Source of the DNA: Planctomycetales bacterium
GTDB taxonomy: Bacteria > Planctomycetota > Phycisphaerae > SM23-33
Length of the DNA stretch: 8,937 nt
Reading direction: 5' to 3'
Assembly: GCA_030592655.1 (NCBI GenBank)
Contig: JAUVIQ010000129.1
Location: forward strand, 1-8,937
Under the pieces are notes generated by a model. That model made no database searches. It was not told the origin of the DNA and saw nothing but the letters and a program-made list of their open reading frames with translations. A program made the position numbers and the translations under genes. This document shows positions 1-6,343 of the stretch, in pieces (positions within the stretch are counted from its first letter, which is position 1; the number at the start of each line of letters is the position of its first letter).

Positions 1-94
1 ACGGTGGGCGTTACCCACCACCGTGGTTCAGTGGTGCTCGGACTTTCCTCTCCCCGCCGAAATGACGGGGAGCGACCTTCCACCGGCCGACCAG
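1..94 (-). ncRNA. rnpB: RNase P RNA, 5' part (cut by window start)
   Basis: This is the catalytic RNA of ribonuclease P, which removes 5' leaders from pre-tRNAs. Read on the minus strand, it shows the bacterial RNase P hallmarks in the right order. A P3-like hairpin pairs CTCCCCG (72-66) with CGGGGAG (56-50). The near-invariant P4 strand GAGGAAAGTCC follows at 50-40. A P8-type hairpin GGTGGGTAACGCCCACC comes at 19-3, with the conserved GGTAACGCC-like loop. The 5' end is set from a perfect TATAAT at 105-100, which puts the start near 95-92; the leading bases would form the 5' strands of P1 and P2. About a quarter of the usual 350-400 nt is visible, and the rest lies beyond the window start. 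The gene lies just downstream of aroB on the same strand but has its own promoter. The identity is firm; the exact 5' end is inferred and the structural class cannot be judged. Confidence 0.9.
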
Positions 95-99
95 TATCC

Positions 100-105
100 A
101 TTATA
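100..105 (-). promoter_or_regulatory. -10 box of the rnpB promoter
   Basis: A perfect TATAAT on the minus strand lies 6-8 bases before the inferred 5' end of the RNase P RNA and 37 bases beyond the aroB stop. No good TTGACA-like -35 box is visible at 16-18 bases upstream, where the sequence is C/T rich. The call rests on the -10 box and its position relative to the RNA. Confidence 0.65.
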
Positions 106-142
106 CGACGGAAGAAAAGGGGACGGGAGTCTTTTTTACTCG

Positions 143-1267
143 TTACCCAAGCACCGCGACGGCGGCTTCGATTTGATCATCCGTAACGTCGTCGAATATG
201 GCAACGCTTCCGGGGGCGGTCGGAAGGACAAATCGTACCACGCCGCCGAGCGCCTTTTTATCGTGGGACATGACCCGGCGCAGACATTTCGGATCACGTA
301 CATCGGAAGGTGAATTCGGTAGATCGTCGAATTGTACAGGCAGGGACAATTCGGCGAGGATTTTCCGAACCCGCTCGACTACCGACGAGTCGATAAGTGA
401 GCGTGATTCGGCGATATGAAAAGCGGCGACCATTCCCAGTGCGACGGCCTGGCCGTGGGAAAGCAAACCATAACCCGCAGCCGTTTCAATGGCGTGACCG
501 ATGGTGTGCCCGAAGTTCAGGTGCGCCCGCTCGCCGGATTCCCGCTCGTCGGCTGAAACAACGGCGGCCTTTATCGCGACGTTGCGACCGATAAGTTCTG
601 CAAGCGTATCGGCTTGGCATGACGTGATTTTCGCAGCATTGTCTTCGATAAAATCCAGTAACGCCCAATCGCGGATGACGCCGTGTTTGACGCATTCAGC
701 CAGACCGTTGCCGAGTTCATCGGCTGGGAGGGTTTCGAGCACCGCAGCGTCGATAATCACTGCCGACGGTTGATGGAAAGCGCCTATGAGGTTTTTTCCC
801 GCTTGTGCGTTGAGTCCGGTTTTTCCACCGACGGCGGCGTCAACGTCGGCCAGCAGCGTGGTCGGAACATTGATAAACGGCAGGCCCCGCAATGCGGTGG
901 CCGCCACGAAACCGCCCAGGTCCCCCACCACGCCACCACCCAGCGCAACGACGACGGACCGCCGGTCAATCGGCGTCTCCAGAGCCAATATCCTGTCCAT
1001 TACATCCCCGTAGGTAGCGAGGTTTTTGTACTCTTCGCCTGCGGGAAATTCGATTACATCGCACAGCCCGGACGCATCGCTCAATCTGCCCCGGACGGTA
1101 TCGGCGTAGATCGCTCCTACGTTCGAGTCGGTAATAACAACGACCCTGCCGGCGCTGCCGGTAGTCGAAGCGACAATCCGCCCAAGGTCGGTCAGAATAT
1201 CCACGCCGACGGAAACATTGTAAGATCGGCCCGGAAGGTCAACGAAAATTTCATGTGTTATCGGCAT
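143..1267 (-). CDS. aroB: 3-dehydroquinate synthase
   Basis: AroB converts DAHP to 3-dehydroquinate, the second step of the shikimate pathway to aromatic amino acids. It is cytosolic and uses NAD+ and a divalent metal (Zn2+ or Co2+). The 374 residues match the usual family length. Visible motifs are the glycine-rich NAD-binding segment GGGVVGDLGGF (110-120), PTTLLADVDAAVGGKTGLN (135-153), and the three metal ligands: E191 in GLAECVKHG, H254 in NFGHTIGHA and H271 in LSHGQAVALGM. The frame stays open to an ATG at 1351. I chose the ATG at 1267 because the protein then begins like other AroB proteins and AAGGA lies a few bases upstream (AAAAAGGAACAAAG before ATG). The start overlaps the end of the upstream membrane-protein gene by 17 bases, so the two are probably cotranscribed and translationally coupled. 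All key residues are present and nothing suggests inactivation. Confidence 0.97.
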   Translation of the reverse strand: MPITHEIFVDLPGRSYNVSVGVDILTDLGRIVASTTGSAGRVVVITDSNVGAIYADTVRGRLSDASGLCDVIEFPAGEEYKNLATYGDVMDRILALETPIDRRSVVVALGGGVVGDLGGFVAATALRGLPFINVPTTLLADVDAAVGGKTGLNAQAGKNLIGAFHQPSAVIIDAAVLETLPADELGNGLAECVKHGVIRDWALLDFIEDNAAKITSCQADTLAELIGRNVAIKAAVVSADERESGERAHLNFGHTIGHAIETAAGYGLLSHGQAVALGMVAAFHIAESRSLIDSSVVERVRKILAELSLPVQFDDLPNSPSDVRDPKCLRRVMSHDKKALGGVVRFVLPTAPGSVAIFDDVTDDQIEAAVAVLG

Positions 1268-2216
1268 CTTTGTTCCTTTTTTTGGCTTGGTATGACTCGA
1301 CTTCCCGGCGGAGTTCTTCATCCACCTCCCCCGCCACAGCCTCTGCACCACTGTCGGAGCGAATCGGATGATACTCGCGCACGCCGGCGGCTCGCTGACG
1401 GGAAACAGTCCGCTTCAATCGAATGAAGACGAAAAGCATAATCATTACCACGATAATTATCAGGGCGCCGCCCCACTTGAAACCGCCTTCGTCCGAACGC
1501 GGGGGAAATAGAGCGCCGGCTACGATAACCGGATACTCGTCCTTTCGGTCCGGGTCGCCTTCTTCGGCGTCTCCACGCAACTTCGCCAGTTTGTAAAAAA
1601 GACCAACAAGTTCCAAAGGCTGGCGATTGGAAAGGTTCTTCGGCGGCTCATGCCCCATCACGACCAGCATGGGTTTGTACACCGGCGGCTTGGTCTTTTC
1701 GACTTCCACCAGGACATCCACCATCCATACGTCCCGCCTGCCCCACCACCGTCCAAGCGTAACATTTTCCGTCCAGGGCTTAACCCTTCCGCCGTAGAGA
1801 ACTTTCAGTCGCACAAGCCGCCTTCGGTAACGCTCAGGCTCGCGCCAAAAATTTTTGGGGTTGGGGCTGTCGGCCTCTTCGAGCATCTTGTCTATTTCCG
1901 GAAGCATCTGTGAGCGACGAAGCAGGATATACAGCGACGGCTTATCCAACTGGGAGTCGCCGTCTTGAACATCGTTCAGGATGACCTTTTCGTCGGCACT
2001 GTAAGCGAGGGCTTGTTCGACGGTTTCCGCTCGGATTATCGGCAGAGGCTTCGGGTCGGCCGGCGGCGACCACGGCGCCGTCGTCGGCAACTTAGCGGCA
2101 ATTTGACTCTCGGCGGATTTATCGGCGTCCGGCGGGGACATGGCGCACACCGGTTGACGAGCGGGAAGAAAAACCATGAACGATACGACAATACACAAAG
2201 CGGCGGTAATTTTCAT
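1251..2216 (-). CDS. exported single-pass membrane protein of unknown function
   Basis: I do not recognise this 321-residue protein. The N-terminus is a signal peptide (K2, hydrophobic 4-17, plausible cleavage after VCA at 25). A Pro/Ala-rich linker (about 27-60) and a soluble, probably extracytoplasmic region (about 60-245) follow. The soluble region is rich in Arg and Trp, including ERYRRRLVRLKVLYGG (128-143) and GRWWGRRDVWMVDVLVEVE (155-173). A strong transmembrane helix (about 249-266) is followed by a basic tail of about 55 residues (RLKRTVSRQR), so the C-terminus should face the cytoplasm. The start has a good ribosome site (GAGAAGGTG before ATTATG). A promoter candidate lies just upstream at 2257-2285, making this the first gene of a unit with aroB. 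It resembles other poorly described planctomycete envelope proteins. A link to aromatic synthesis is not implied by the sequence. Confidence 0.85.
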   Translation of the reverse strand: MKITAALCIVVSFMVFLPARQPVCAMSPPDADKSAESQIAAKLPTTAPWSPPADPKPLPIIRAETVEQALAYSADEKVILNDVQDGDSQLDKPSLYILLRRSQMLPEIDKMLEEADSPNPKNFWREPERYRRRLVRLKVLYGGRVKPWTENVTLGRWWGRRDVWMVDVLVEVEKTKPPVYKPMLVVMGHEPPKNLSNRQPLELVGLFYKLAKLRGDAEEGDPDRKDEYPVIVAGALFPPRSDEGGFKWGGALIIIVVMIMLFVFIRLKRTVSRQRAAGVREYHPIRSDSGAEAVAGEVDEELRREVESYQAKKRNKDADNT

Positions 2217-2256
2217 AATCGCACCTTCTCAAAGTATGAGGAACCGTTCAGGAGTG

Positions 2257-2285
2257 ATTGTAGAACAATACGACGGATTTGTACA
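2257..2285 (-). promoter_or_regulatory. candidate sigma-70-type promoter for the membrane protein-aroB unit
   Basis: On the minus strand TGTACA (2285-2280; 4 of 6 matches to TTGACA) and TACAAT (2262-2257; 5 of 6 matches to TATAAT) are separated by 17 bases. The predicted start near 2250 gives a leader of about 34 bases that contains the AAGGTG ribosome site. This is a sequence match only. Confidence 0.4.
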
Positions 2286-2290
2286 TCAAA

Positions 2291-2306
2291 GGATTGAGGA
2301 TTGCGG
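2291..2306. repeat. short 7-base-period array (GGATTGA/GGATTGC)
   Basis: GGATTGA, GGATTGC and GGA follow each other at 2291-2307. A related GTTGCGGATTTTGGG lies at 2331-2345. The array is small on its own, but it shares the GGATT core and 7-base spacing with the arrays at 2381, 6518, 7228 and 8498. It lies between the promoter of the membrane-protein gene and the end of the anti-sigma gene. Confidence 0.5.
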
Positions 2307-2380
2307 ACCCGTCAGGGCTGGCCGTGGCGAGTTGCGGATTTTGGGAGTTTTTTGTTTTCACGTAGTGATGCTACGCATTT

Positions 2381-2412
2381 CCCTAATCCCAAGTCCCTGG
2401 TCCCTGGTCCCT
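2381..2412. repeat. degenerate 7-base tandem array downstream of the anti-sigma gene
   Basis: The plus strand reads CCCTAAT, CCCAAGT, CCCTGGT, CCCTGGT, CCCT: 4.6 units with an exact 7-base period. On the minus strand, which is the sense of the anti-sigma gene ending at 2422, this is a run of GGGACCA-like heptamers starting about 9 bases after the stop codon. A small hairpin (CGTAG, 5-base loop, CTACG at 2361-2375) lies further downstream. Neither has a clear U-tract, so I do not call a terminator. Confidence 0.75.
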
Positions 2413-2421
2413 ATTTTTTCA

Positions 2422-3399
2422 TCACTCCGGATGAGGCAGCAGGAACGTATCGGTCGGCGAGGCGGGTTTTTCCTTGCCGGTGTAATCAGATACGCCTTCA
2501 ACCAGCCAGATGTTATCGCCGTTGACGCCGATGCGGCAATCCGTCGCCCAGTTCACGTGCCCGTCCAGATACAGGACGTTCTGCCCGCCGTCGGGATGAT
2601 TTTCGCTGATCGCGTGCTCGGCGCGTTCCGGATGGAAAGTTCCACCGGTAAAGACCGGCGTGGCGTCGGCGAAAATAACCATTTGTTCAGCCACCGTTGC
2701 CAGTGGTCCGAGGTCCCGGCGGACAGGTGCATTGAGGCTGTGCTGGTAACTGTAGTTTATCGACTGCGGCGACGGGAAATCCGTCATGTCGTCAGATGGC
2801 GTGAACGCCCGCCCGCCGACAGAGGGGCACTGAAACGTTTCCGGCGAGGCGCATCGACCACGAATCAGCAAAAACAGTGCAGCCGAGTTGCTGGCGTACT
2901 TGTCTCCGGGCTGGTGAAGCCACGCATCAGTCGCTGCCGGGCTTGATGGGAAGGCGCCTTCGCTACCGTTGGCGTAGTGATTCAGTGCCGCTCCGACCGC
3001 CCAGACGTTGTTGGCGCAGAGACTCCTCCGGGTCAGACGATGCGCCTGTCGAAGCGACGGAAGCAGTATCCCTACCACGATCACAGCCGCTGCAGCCAGG
3101 GCGGATAATTCCCGAATGGAAAACCTCCGAAGCTGCATTCCGCCGCCAGGCTGGACGACTTTAAGCACCTCGGCTCGGTCGGATGAATTCACCCGCGCCA
3201 GTACACGCTCACAAAGGTCAGCCGGCGGGTCCGCAGACCGACAAAGCCCCAATGCGGCAAAGACCCGATTGAGACCTTCGTGGAGCGAGGCGAATTCGCC
3301 GTCGGATTCCAGACGACGACGGACATCCTCGGCTGACGGTTCGTCGCAGCGCCCCAGGATAAAATCTATCAACAATTGTTCATCACCGGACTTGCTCAT
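2422..3399 (-). CDS. membrane anti-sigma-like protein fused to a pseudopilin/H-X9-DG-like domain
   Basis: This 325-residue protein probably controls the ECF sigma factor encoded just before it. The N-terminal part (about 1-85) is acidic, helical and cytoplasmic, like the sigma-binding half of anti-sigma factors, but it lacks the HxxxCxxC zinc motif. Residues about 91-140 closely resemble a type IV pilin N-terminus: FSIRELSAL, a hydrophobic helix ending ILLPSL, then RRSLCANNVWAVGAALNHYA. The pilin Glu5 equivalent (E97) is kept, but the residue before the Phe is Arg instead of Gly, so prepilin peptidase cleavage is doubtful. The rest looks like planctomycete prepilin-like domains, with FQCPSV (189-194), INYSYQ (214-219) and HPDGGQNVLYLDGHV (268-282), an H-X10-DG version of the H-X9-DG motif. 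The ATG at 3399 is preferred over the one at 3459 because it has AAAGGA upstream and forms ATGA with the sigma stop. The anti-sigma role is inferred from position and layout. Confidence 0.85.
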   Translation of the reverse strand: MSKSGDEQLLIDFILGRCDEPSAEDVRRRLESDGEFASLHEGLNRVFAALGLCRSADPPADLCERVLARVNSSDRAEVLKVVQPGGGMQLRRFSIRELSALAAAAVIVVGILLPSLRQAHRLTRRSLCANNVWAVGAALNHYANGSEGAFPSSPAATDAWLHQPGDKYASNSAALFLLIRGRCASPETFQCPSVGGRAFTPSDDMTDFPSPQSINYSYQHSLNAPVRRDLGPLATVAEQMVIFADATPVFTGGTFHPERAEHAISENHPDGGQNVLYLDGHVNWATDCRIGVNGDNIWLVEGVSDYTGKEKPASPTDTFLLPHPE

Positions 3400-4028
3400 T
3401 CTGTGTCCTTTTTTTCGCGTGGCGACGGGTCGCGTGGCGACAGGCCTGCCAATGCCCATTGTCGGGCGAACTGCTTCACTGCCATATGCAGACGACTCTT
3501 GACCGTACCGAGCGGAACGGACAGGATTTCGGCAATCTCTTTATAGGCGAAATCGTAAAAATAACTCAGCAGAAGCACGATCCTCAGGTTCTCCGGCATC
3601 TGCCTGACAATACTTTGTACGGCTTGGGCGGCTTCGTGGTTCTCAATTCCTGTAGTCGGCGACGGAATATTTGCGGGTATCAGGTCGATGAAACGCACAT
3701 CGTCCTTATCTGCTGCGACCGGAGCGTCGAGTTCGGCGGCAGGTCTGCGAAAACGCCGGCGCAGCGCGTCGCGCGCCTTATTGGCCGCTATTGTGAACAA
3801 CCAGGGTTTCAGGCGACGGGAAGCGTCAAAGTCGTCGGCAGAGAGGTGAATCTGAAGGAAGGCCTCCTGAAAGACGTCTTCGGCCAGGGTCGCATCGCCC
3901 AGGAACCTCGCAAGGAAGGCGAACAACTCCCGCTCGTAACGCTTCACGAGCGTCGTGAACGCATCCGAATCGCCCTGCGTGTATCGCAGAAGCAGTTGCT
4001 CGTCAGATATATGTTCCCTGCTTTCCAT
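3396..4028 (-). CDS. ECF-family (sigma-70 group 4) RNA polymerase sigma factor
   Basis: This 210-residue protein directs RNA polymerase to a small set of promoters, usually in response to envelope or stress signals. Region 2 spans about 24-92, with the -10 recognition helix in LGDATLAEDVFQEAFLQI (43-60) and LKPWLFTIAANKARDALRRR (73-92). A charged, Pro-rich linker follows (about 93-132). Region 4 spans about 135-188, with YKEIAEILSVPLGTVKSRLH (162-181) forming the -35-binding helix-turn-helix. Both regions are intact and the length is typical. Its TGA overlaps the ATG of the downstream anti-sigma-like gene as ATGA, so the pair should be cotranslated. No clear ribosome site precedes the ATG, and the likely promoter at 4044-4072 leaves a leader of only about 9 bases. 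The tail after 190 is basic and Pro-rich. The target regulon cannot be read from this window. Confidence 0.95.
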   Translation of the reverse strand: MESREHISDEQLLLRYTQGDSDAFTTLVKRYERELFAFLARFLGDATLAEDVFQEAFLQIHLSADDFDASRRLKPWLFTIAANKARDALRRRFRRPAAELDAPVAADKDDVRFIDLIPANIPSPTTGIENHEAAQAVQSIVRQMPENLRIVLLLSYFYDFAYKEIAEILSVPLGTVKSRLHMAVKQFARQWALAGLSPRDPSPREKKDTE

Positions 4029-4043
4029 ACAGATTTACGCAGC

Positions 4044-4072
4044 ATCATAGGAAACGCCACGTCGCGTCGCAA
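4044..4072 (-). promoter_or_regulatory. sigma-70-type promoter of the ECF sigma operon
   Basis: On the minus strand TTGCGA (4072-4067; 4 of 6) and TATGAT (4049-4044; 5 of 6) are separated by exactly 17 bases. Initiation would fall near 4037, only about 9 bases before the ATG at 4028. The element looks like a housekeeping promoter, not an ECF-type AAC/CGT promoter, so simple self-activation is not evident. The divergent toxin-antitoxin gene starts at 4136; its own -10 candidate is TATGCT at 4103-4108, without a convincing -35 box. Confidence 0.5.
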
Positions 4073-4135
4073 TTTTTTCTTTCGGTTTCAGACTGAATGC
4101 GATATGCTATTTGGTAGAGACGAAGGGAACTTCAT

Positions 4136-4363
4136 ATGGCCTTTGACCGCATAACCTGTAATCCCGCGAAGATGAATGGTCAGCCCTGTATTCGCGACCT
4201 CCGCCTGACGGTTCGGCGTGTTATTGAAGCAATAGCAACGTACCCCGACAGGCAAGACCTCCTGCGTGAATACCCTGAACTGGAAGACGAGGACATCCGT
4301 CAGGCGCTGGAATACGCTGCTGCAACACTCGACGATAAGACACTCACGCTGGCTGCATCATGA
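4136..4363 (+). CDS. DUF433-family antitoxin-like protein
   Basis: This 75-residue protein matches the DUF433 family. It opens with DRITCNPAKMNGQPCIRDLRLTV-type sequence (4-26), where the pattern N-P-x-x-x-x-G-x-P-x-I-x-x-x-R is diagnostic. A helical part follows with the equally typical LLREYPELEDEDIRQALEYAA (43-63). DUF433 proteins have a winged-helix-like fold and are often encoded immediately before a PIN-like DUF5615 protein, as here, so they are considered antitoxins. The start has a clear ribosome site (GAAGGGA, about 8 bases before ATG). The stop overlaps the next start as ATGA, typical of a coupled toxin-antitoxin operon. Autoregulation through binding to the short divergent region with the sigma-factor gene is plausible but not shown. 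Confidence 0.9.
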   Translation: MAFDRITCNPAKMNGQPCIRDLRLTVRRVIEAIATYPDRQDLLREYPELEDEDIRQALEYAAATLDDKTLTLAAS

Positions 4364-4737
4364 AATTTCTGCTCGACCAGGGTCTGCCCCACACTGCCGC
4401 CCATCGGCTACGTAACGCCGCATTGGATGCCATCCATACAAGCGAGTGCGGACTAGCCACGTCAACGGATTCCGCGATTCTCGAATACGCCCGTGAGCAC
4501 GGGCAAGTCGTCGTAACTCTCGATTCCGATTTTCATACGCTGTTGGCATTATCTGATGCCGCCGCGCCATCTGTAATTCGGATAAGGATTGAAGGGCTCA
4601 GTGCTGAGGCTGTTTCAGACCTGATCGAAACAATCGTTCGCCGTTGCCATAACGATTTGGACACCGGCGCCGCAGTCTCGGTTACTGAAAGGCAAATTCG
4701 CGTACGGAAACTCCCAATTAGGACTCGCCCAGGCTGA
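4360..4737 (+). CDS. DUF5615 PIN-like toxin
   Basis: This 125-residue protein belongs to the PIN-like DUF5615 (Mut7-C-related) group and is likely a metal-dependent ribonuclease toxin. The family signature is clear: MKFLLDQGLP at the start with acidic D6, TDSAILEYAREHGQVVVTLDSDF (36-58) with D37, D55 and D57, and a final strand VIRIRIEGLS (72-81). Together the acids form the usual PIN-type metal site, and none is missing. It starts inside the stop region of the DUF433 gene (ATGA overlap), so translation is coupled to the antitoxin. The C-terminal stretch after about 105 (VTERQIRVRKLPI) is basic and also usual for the family. RNase activity is inferred from family membership. Nothing in the sequence shows the target. 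Confidence 0.9.
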   Translation: MKFLLDQGLPHTAAHRLRNAALDAIHTSECGLATSTDSAILEYAREHGQVVVTLDSDFHTLLALSDAAAPSVIRIRIEGLSAEAVSDLIETIVRRCHNDLDTGAAVSVTERQIRVRKLPIRTRPG

Positions 4738-4788
4738 AAGACAATTTTTTCTTGACCGACCGTACAGGTTCAACCAAACTCAAACGCA

Positions 4789-6330
4789 ATGGTCTCTATT
4801 CAAAACCTACCGCAGGAGACGCTTTCGGCATTGGTCGATGCTTCTGCTGCCATTAACGCCGCACAGGGGCTTACCGAAACGCTTCACGCTATCGCCGCTG
4901 CGTCGGCGGCAGTGCTGCGGGCAGAAGCCTCCAGCGTTATCATGCTGGACCAGGCGCGGTCAAAACAGGTATTCCTCGCTGCTGTCGGCGACCGGTCCGA
5001 CCAGTTGGTAGGCGTGGAATACGACGCCGGAGTGGGTGTTTCAGGAAAGGCGCTCGCCACCGGAAAGGCGCAAATCCACAACGACGTCGCACACGAAAAG
5101 GCCCACTACAAGGAAATCGACGACAAGGTTGCGTTTCAGACCCGTAGCCTCGTGGCAGCACCGATGATCCACAAGGGCGAATCGCTCGGCGTCGTGGAGG
5201 TCATCAATCCCGTCGATACCGAACAGTTCAGCGACAAGGACAAGGAACTCGCCCAGGTCTTCGCCAACCTCGCTGCAATTGCCGTCGCCAACGCCAGATC
5301 GTTCGACCGCGTAAAGCGGGAAAATCGCGGTCTTAAGGAGGCCTTCCGCCCACCGGCGAAGATGCTGGGCGATTCACCGGCAATGCGCGAGGTGCTGGGG
5401 CTTATTCAGCGCGTCTCACCGTCGAGTACTACGGTCCTGCTGCTCGGCGAGAGCGGTACCGGAAAGGAACTCGCCGCCAGGGCGATCCACGAAAACTCAC
5501 CCCGCGCCGATCTTCCTTTCATCGCCGTCAACTGCGCGGCCCTTCCCGAAACGCTACTGGAAAGCGAACTGTTCGGACACGAAGCCGGAGCCTTCACAGG
5601 CGCTACGGGACGACGCCTCGGACGGTTTGAATTGGCCGACGAAGGAACCATCTTCCTCGATGAGATAGGCGAAGTCTCTCCCGCCGTTCAGGTCAAACTT
5701 CTCCGCGTCCTCCAGGAGAAGGAATTCGTTCGCGTCGGCGGTACGCGGACGATCGGATGCGACGTTCGCGTCATAGCCGCCAGTAATCGCGACCTCGACG
5801 CCGACCGGCGCGACGGGCGGTTCCGCGACGACCTGTACTACCGCCTGAACGTCTTTCCCATCACCGTCCCGCCGCTGCGTATGCGACGCGAAGACATCCC
5901 GACACTGGTGGAGCATTTTATGGGCCTGCTGTCGGGCGAACTGAAAACCCCCTGCCCAGACGTTACAGACCAGGCTATGCAGGCCCTTGCCCAATACGAT
6001 TGGCCCGGAAATATCCGCGAACTTCAGAACATCCTCGAGCGTGCGTGCCTGTTGGCCGATGAAGGCGTTATCACCCCAGCCCAACTCCCTGCCGAGATTG
6101 CCGAGACGGACCACAAGCCTGCGGCGGATTCGTCCGGGCAGCTTTCGGCGTCCCGGCAAGGCCCACCAAACTCAGGCAGCACACTGGAAAACATGGAAAA
6201 GACGCTGATAATCAAGGCCCTCGGCGAACACAACGGAAACCAGACCCGCGCCGCCAAAGCCCTCGGCATCAGCAGGGACAACCTCCGATACCGCATTAAA
6301 AAATATCAAATCAGCGTCCTGAGGAACTAA
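4789..6330 (+). CDS. sigma-54-dependent transcriptional activator, GAF-AAA+-Fis
   Basis: This 513-residue enhancer-binding protein activates sigma-54 RNA polymerase by ATP hydrolysis. An N-terminal GAF domain (about 15-175) replaces the receiver domain of NtrC-type regulators, so it likely senses a small molecule, redox state or gas as in NifA, FhlA or NorR. The AAA+ domain (about 192-430) is complete: Walker A GESGTGKE (220-227), ESELFGHEAGAFTGA (258-272) with the sigma-54-contacting GAFTGA loop, Walker B GTIFLDEIGE (286-295), the arginine-finger region FRDDLYYRLNVFPI (345-358) and sensor II WPGNIRELQN (405-414). A flexible linker (about 440-465) leads to a Fis-type helix-turn-helix (NQTRAAKALGISRDNLRYRI, 484-503). 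No ribosome site is seen before the ATG. TTGACC (4752-4757) with a weak -10 (CAAACT) would start transcription almost at the ATG. It may be cotranscribed with the small protein 13 bases downstream. The ligand and targets are unknown. Confidence 0.95.
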   Translation: MVSIQNLPQETLSALVDASAAINAAQGLTETLHAIAAASAAVLRAEASSVIMLDQARSKQVFLAAVGDRSDQLVGVEYDAGVGVSGKALATGKAQIHNDVAHEKAHYKEIDDKVAFQTRSLVAAPMIHKGESLGVVEVINPVDTEQFSDKDKELAQVFANLAAIAVANARSFDRVKRENRGLKEAFRPPAKMLGDSPAMREVLGLIQRVSPSSTTVLLLGESGTGKELAARAIHENSPRADLPFIAVNCAALPETLLESELFGHEAGAFTGATGRRLGRFELADEGTIFLDEIGEVSPAVQVKLLRVLQEKEFVRVGGTRTIGCDVRVIAASNRDLDADRRDGRFRDDLYYRLNVFPITVPPLRMRREDIPTLVEHFMGLLSGELKTPCPDVTDQAMQALAQYDWPGNIRELQNILERACLLADEGVITPAQLPAEIAETDHKPAADSSGQLSASRQGPPNSGSTLENMEKTLIIKALGEHNGNQTRAAKALGISRDNLRYRIKKYQISVLRN

Positions 6331-6343
6331 TGGGAGAGTAAAC

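Noticed and set aside
1..25. Strong hairpin GGTGGG-CGTTA-CCCACC read as a terminator
   Set aside because: It has no U-tract, and on the minus strand it is the P8 hairpin of RNase P RNA, in order with the GAGGAAAGTCC segment.
1268..1351. Longer N-terminus for AroB from the ATG at 1351
   Set aside because: The extra 28 residues are basic and unlike AroB, lie inside the upstream gene, and the ATG at 1267 has a good ribosome site.
683..1426. Plus-strand reading frame of 247 codons
   Set aside because: It is antisense to aroB and to the end of the upstream gene, and its product has no recognisable domain; both minus-strand genes are clear.
2361..2375. Terminator hairpin CGTAG-TGATG-CTACG
   Set aside because: The stem has only 5 pairs and no U-tract follows in either direction.
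2176..2946. Plus-strand reading frame of 256 codons
   Set aside because: It runs across the intergenic repeat region and antisense to the anti-sigma-like gene, with no coherent protein features.
3459..4154. Plus-strand reading frame of 231 codons
   Set aside because: It is antisense to the well-conserved ECF sigma factor and overlaps the DUF433 start.
4738..4788. Sigma-54 or strong sigma-70 promoter before the activator gene
   Set aside because: TTGACC is good, but the -10 at the right distance (CAAACT) matches only 3 of 6, and no GG-N10-GC sigma-54 pattern is present; it is mentioned only in the gene entry.
5554..6159. Minus-strand reading frame of 201 codons
   Set aside because: It is antisense to the AAA+ domain of the sigma-54 activator, a typical shadow frame in GC-rich DNA.
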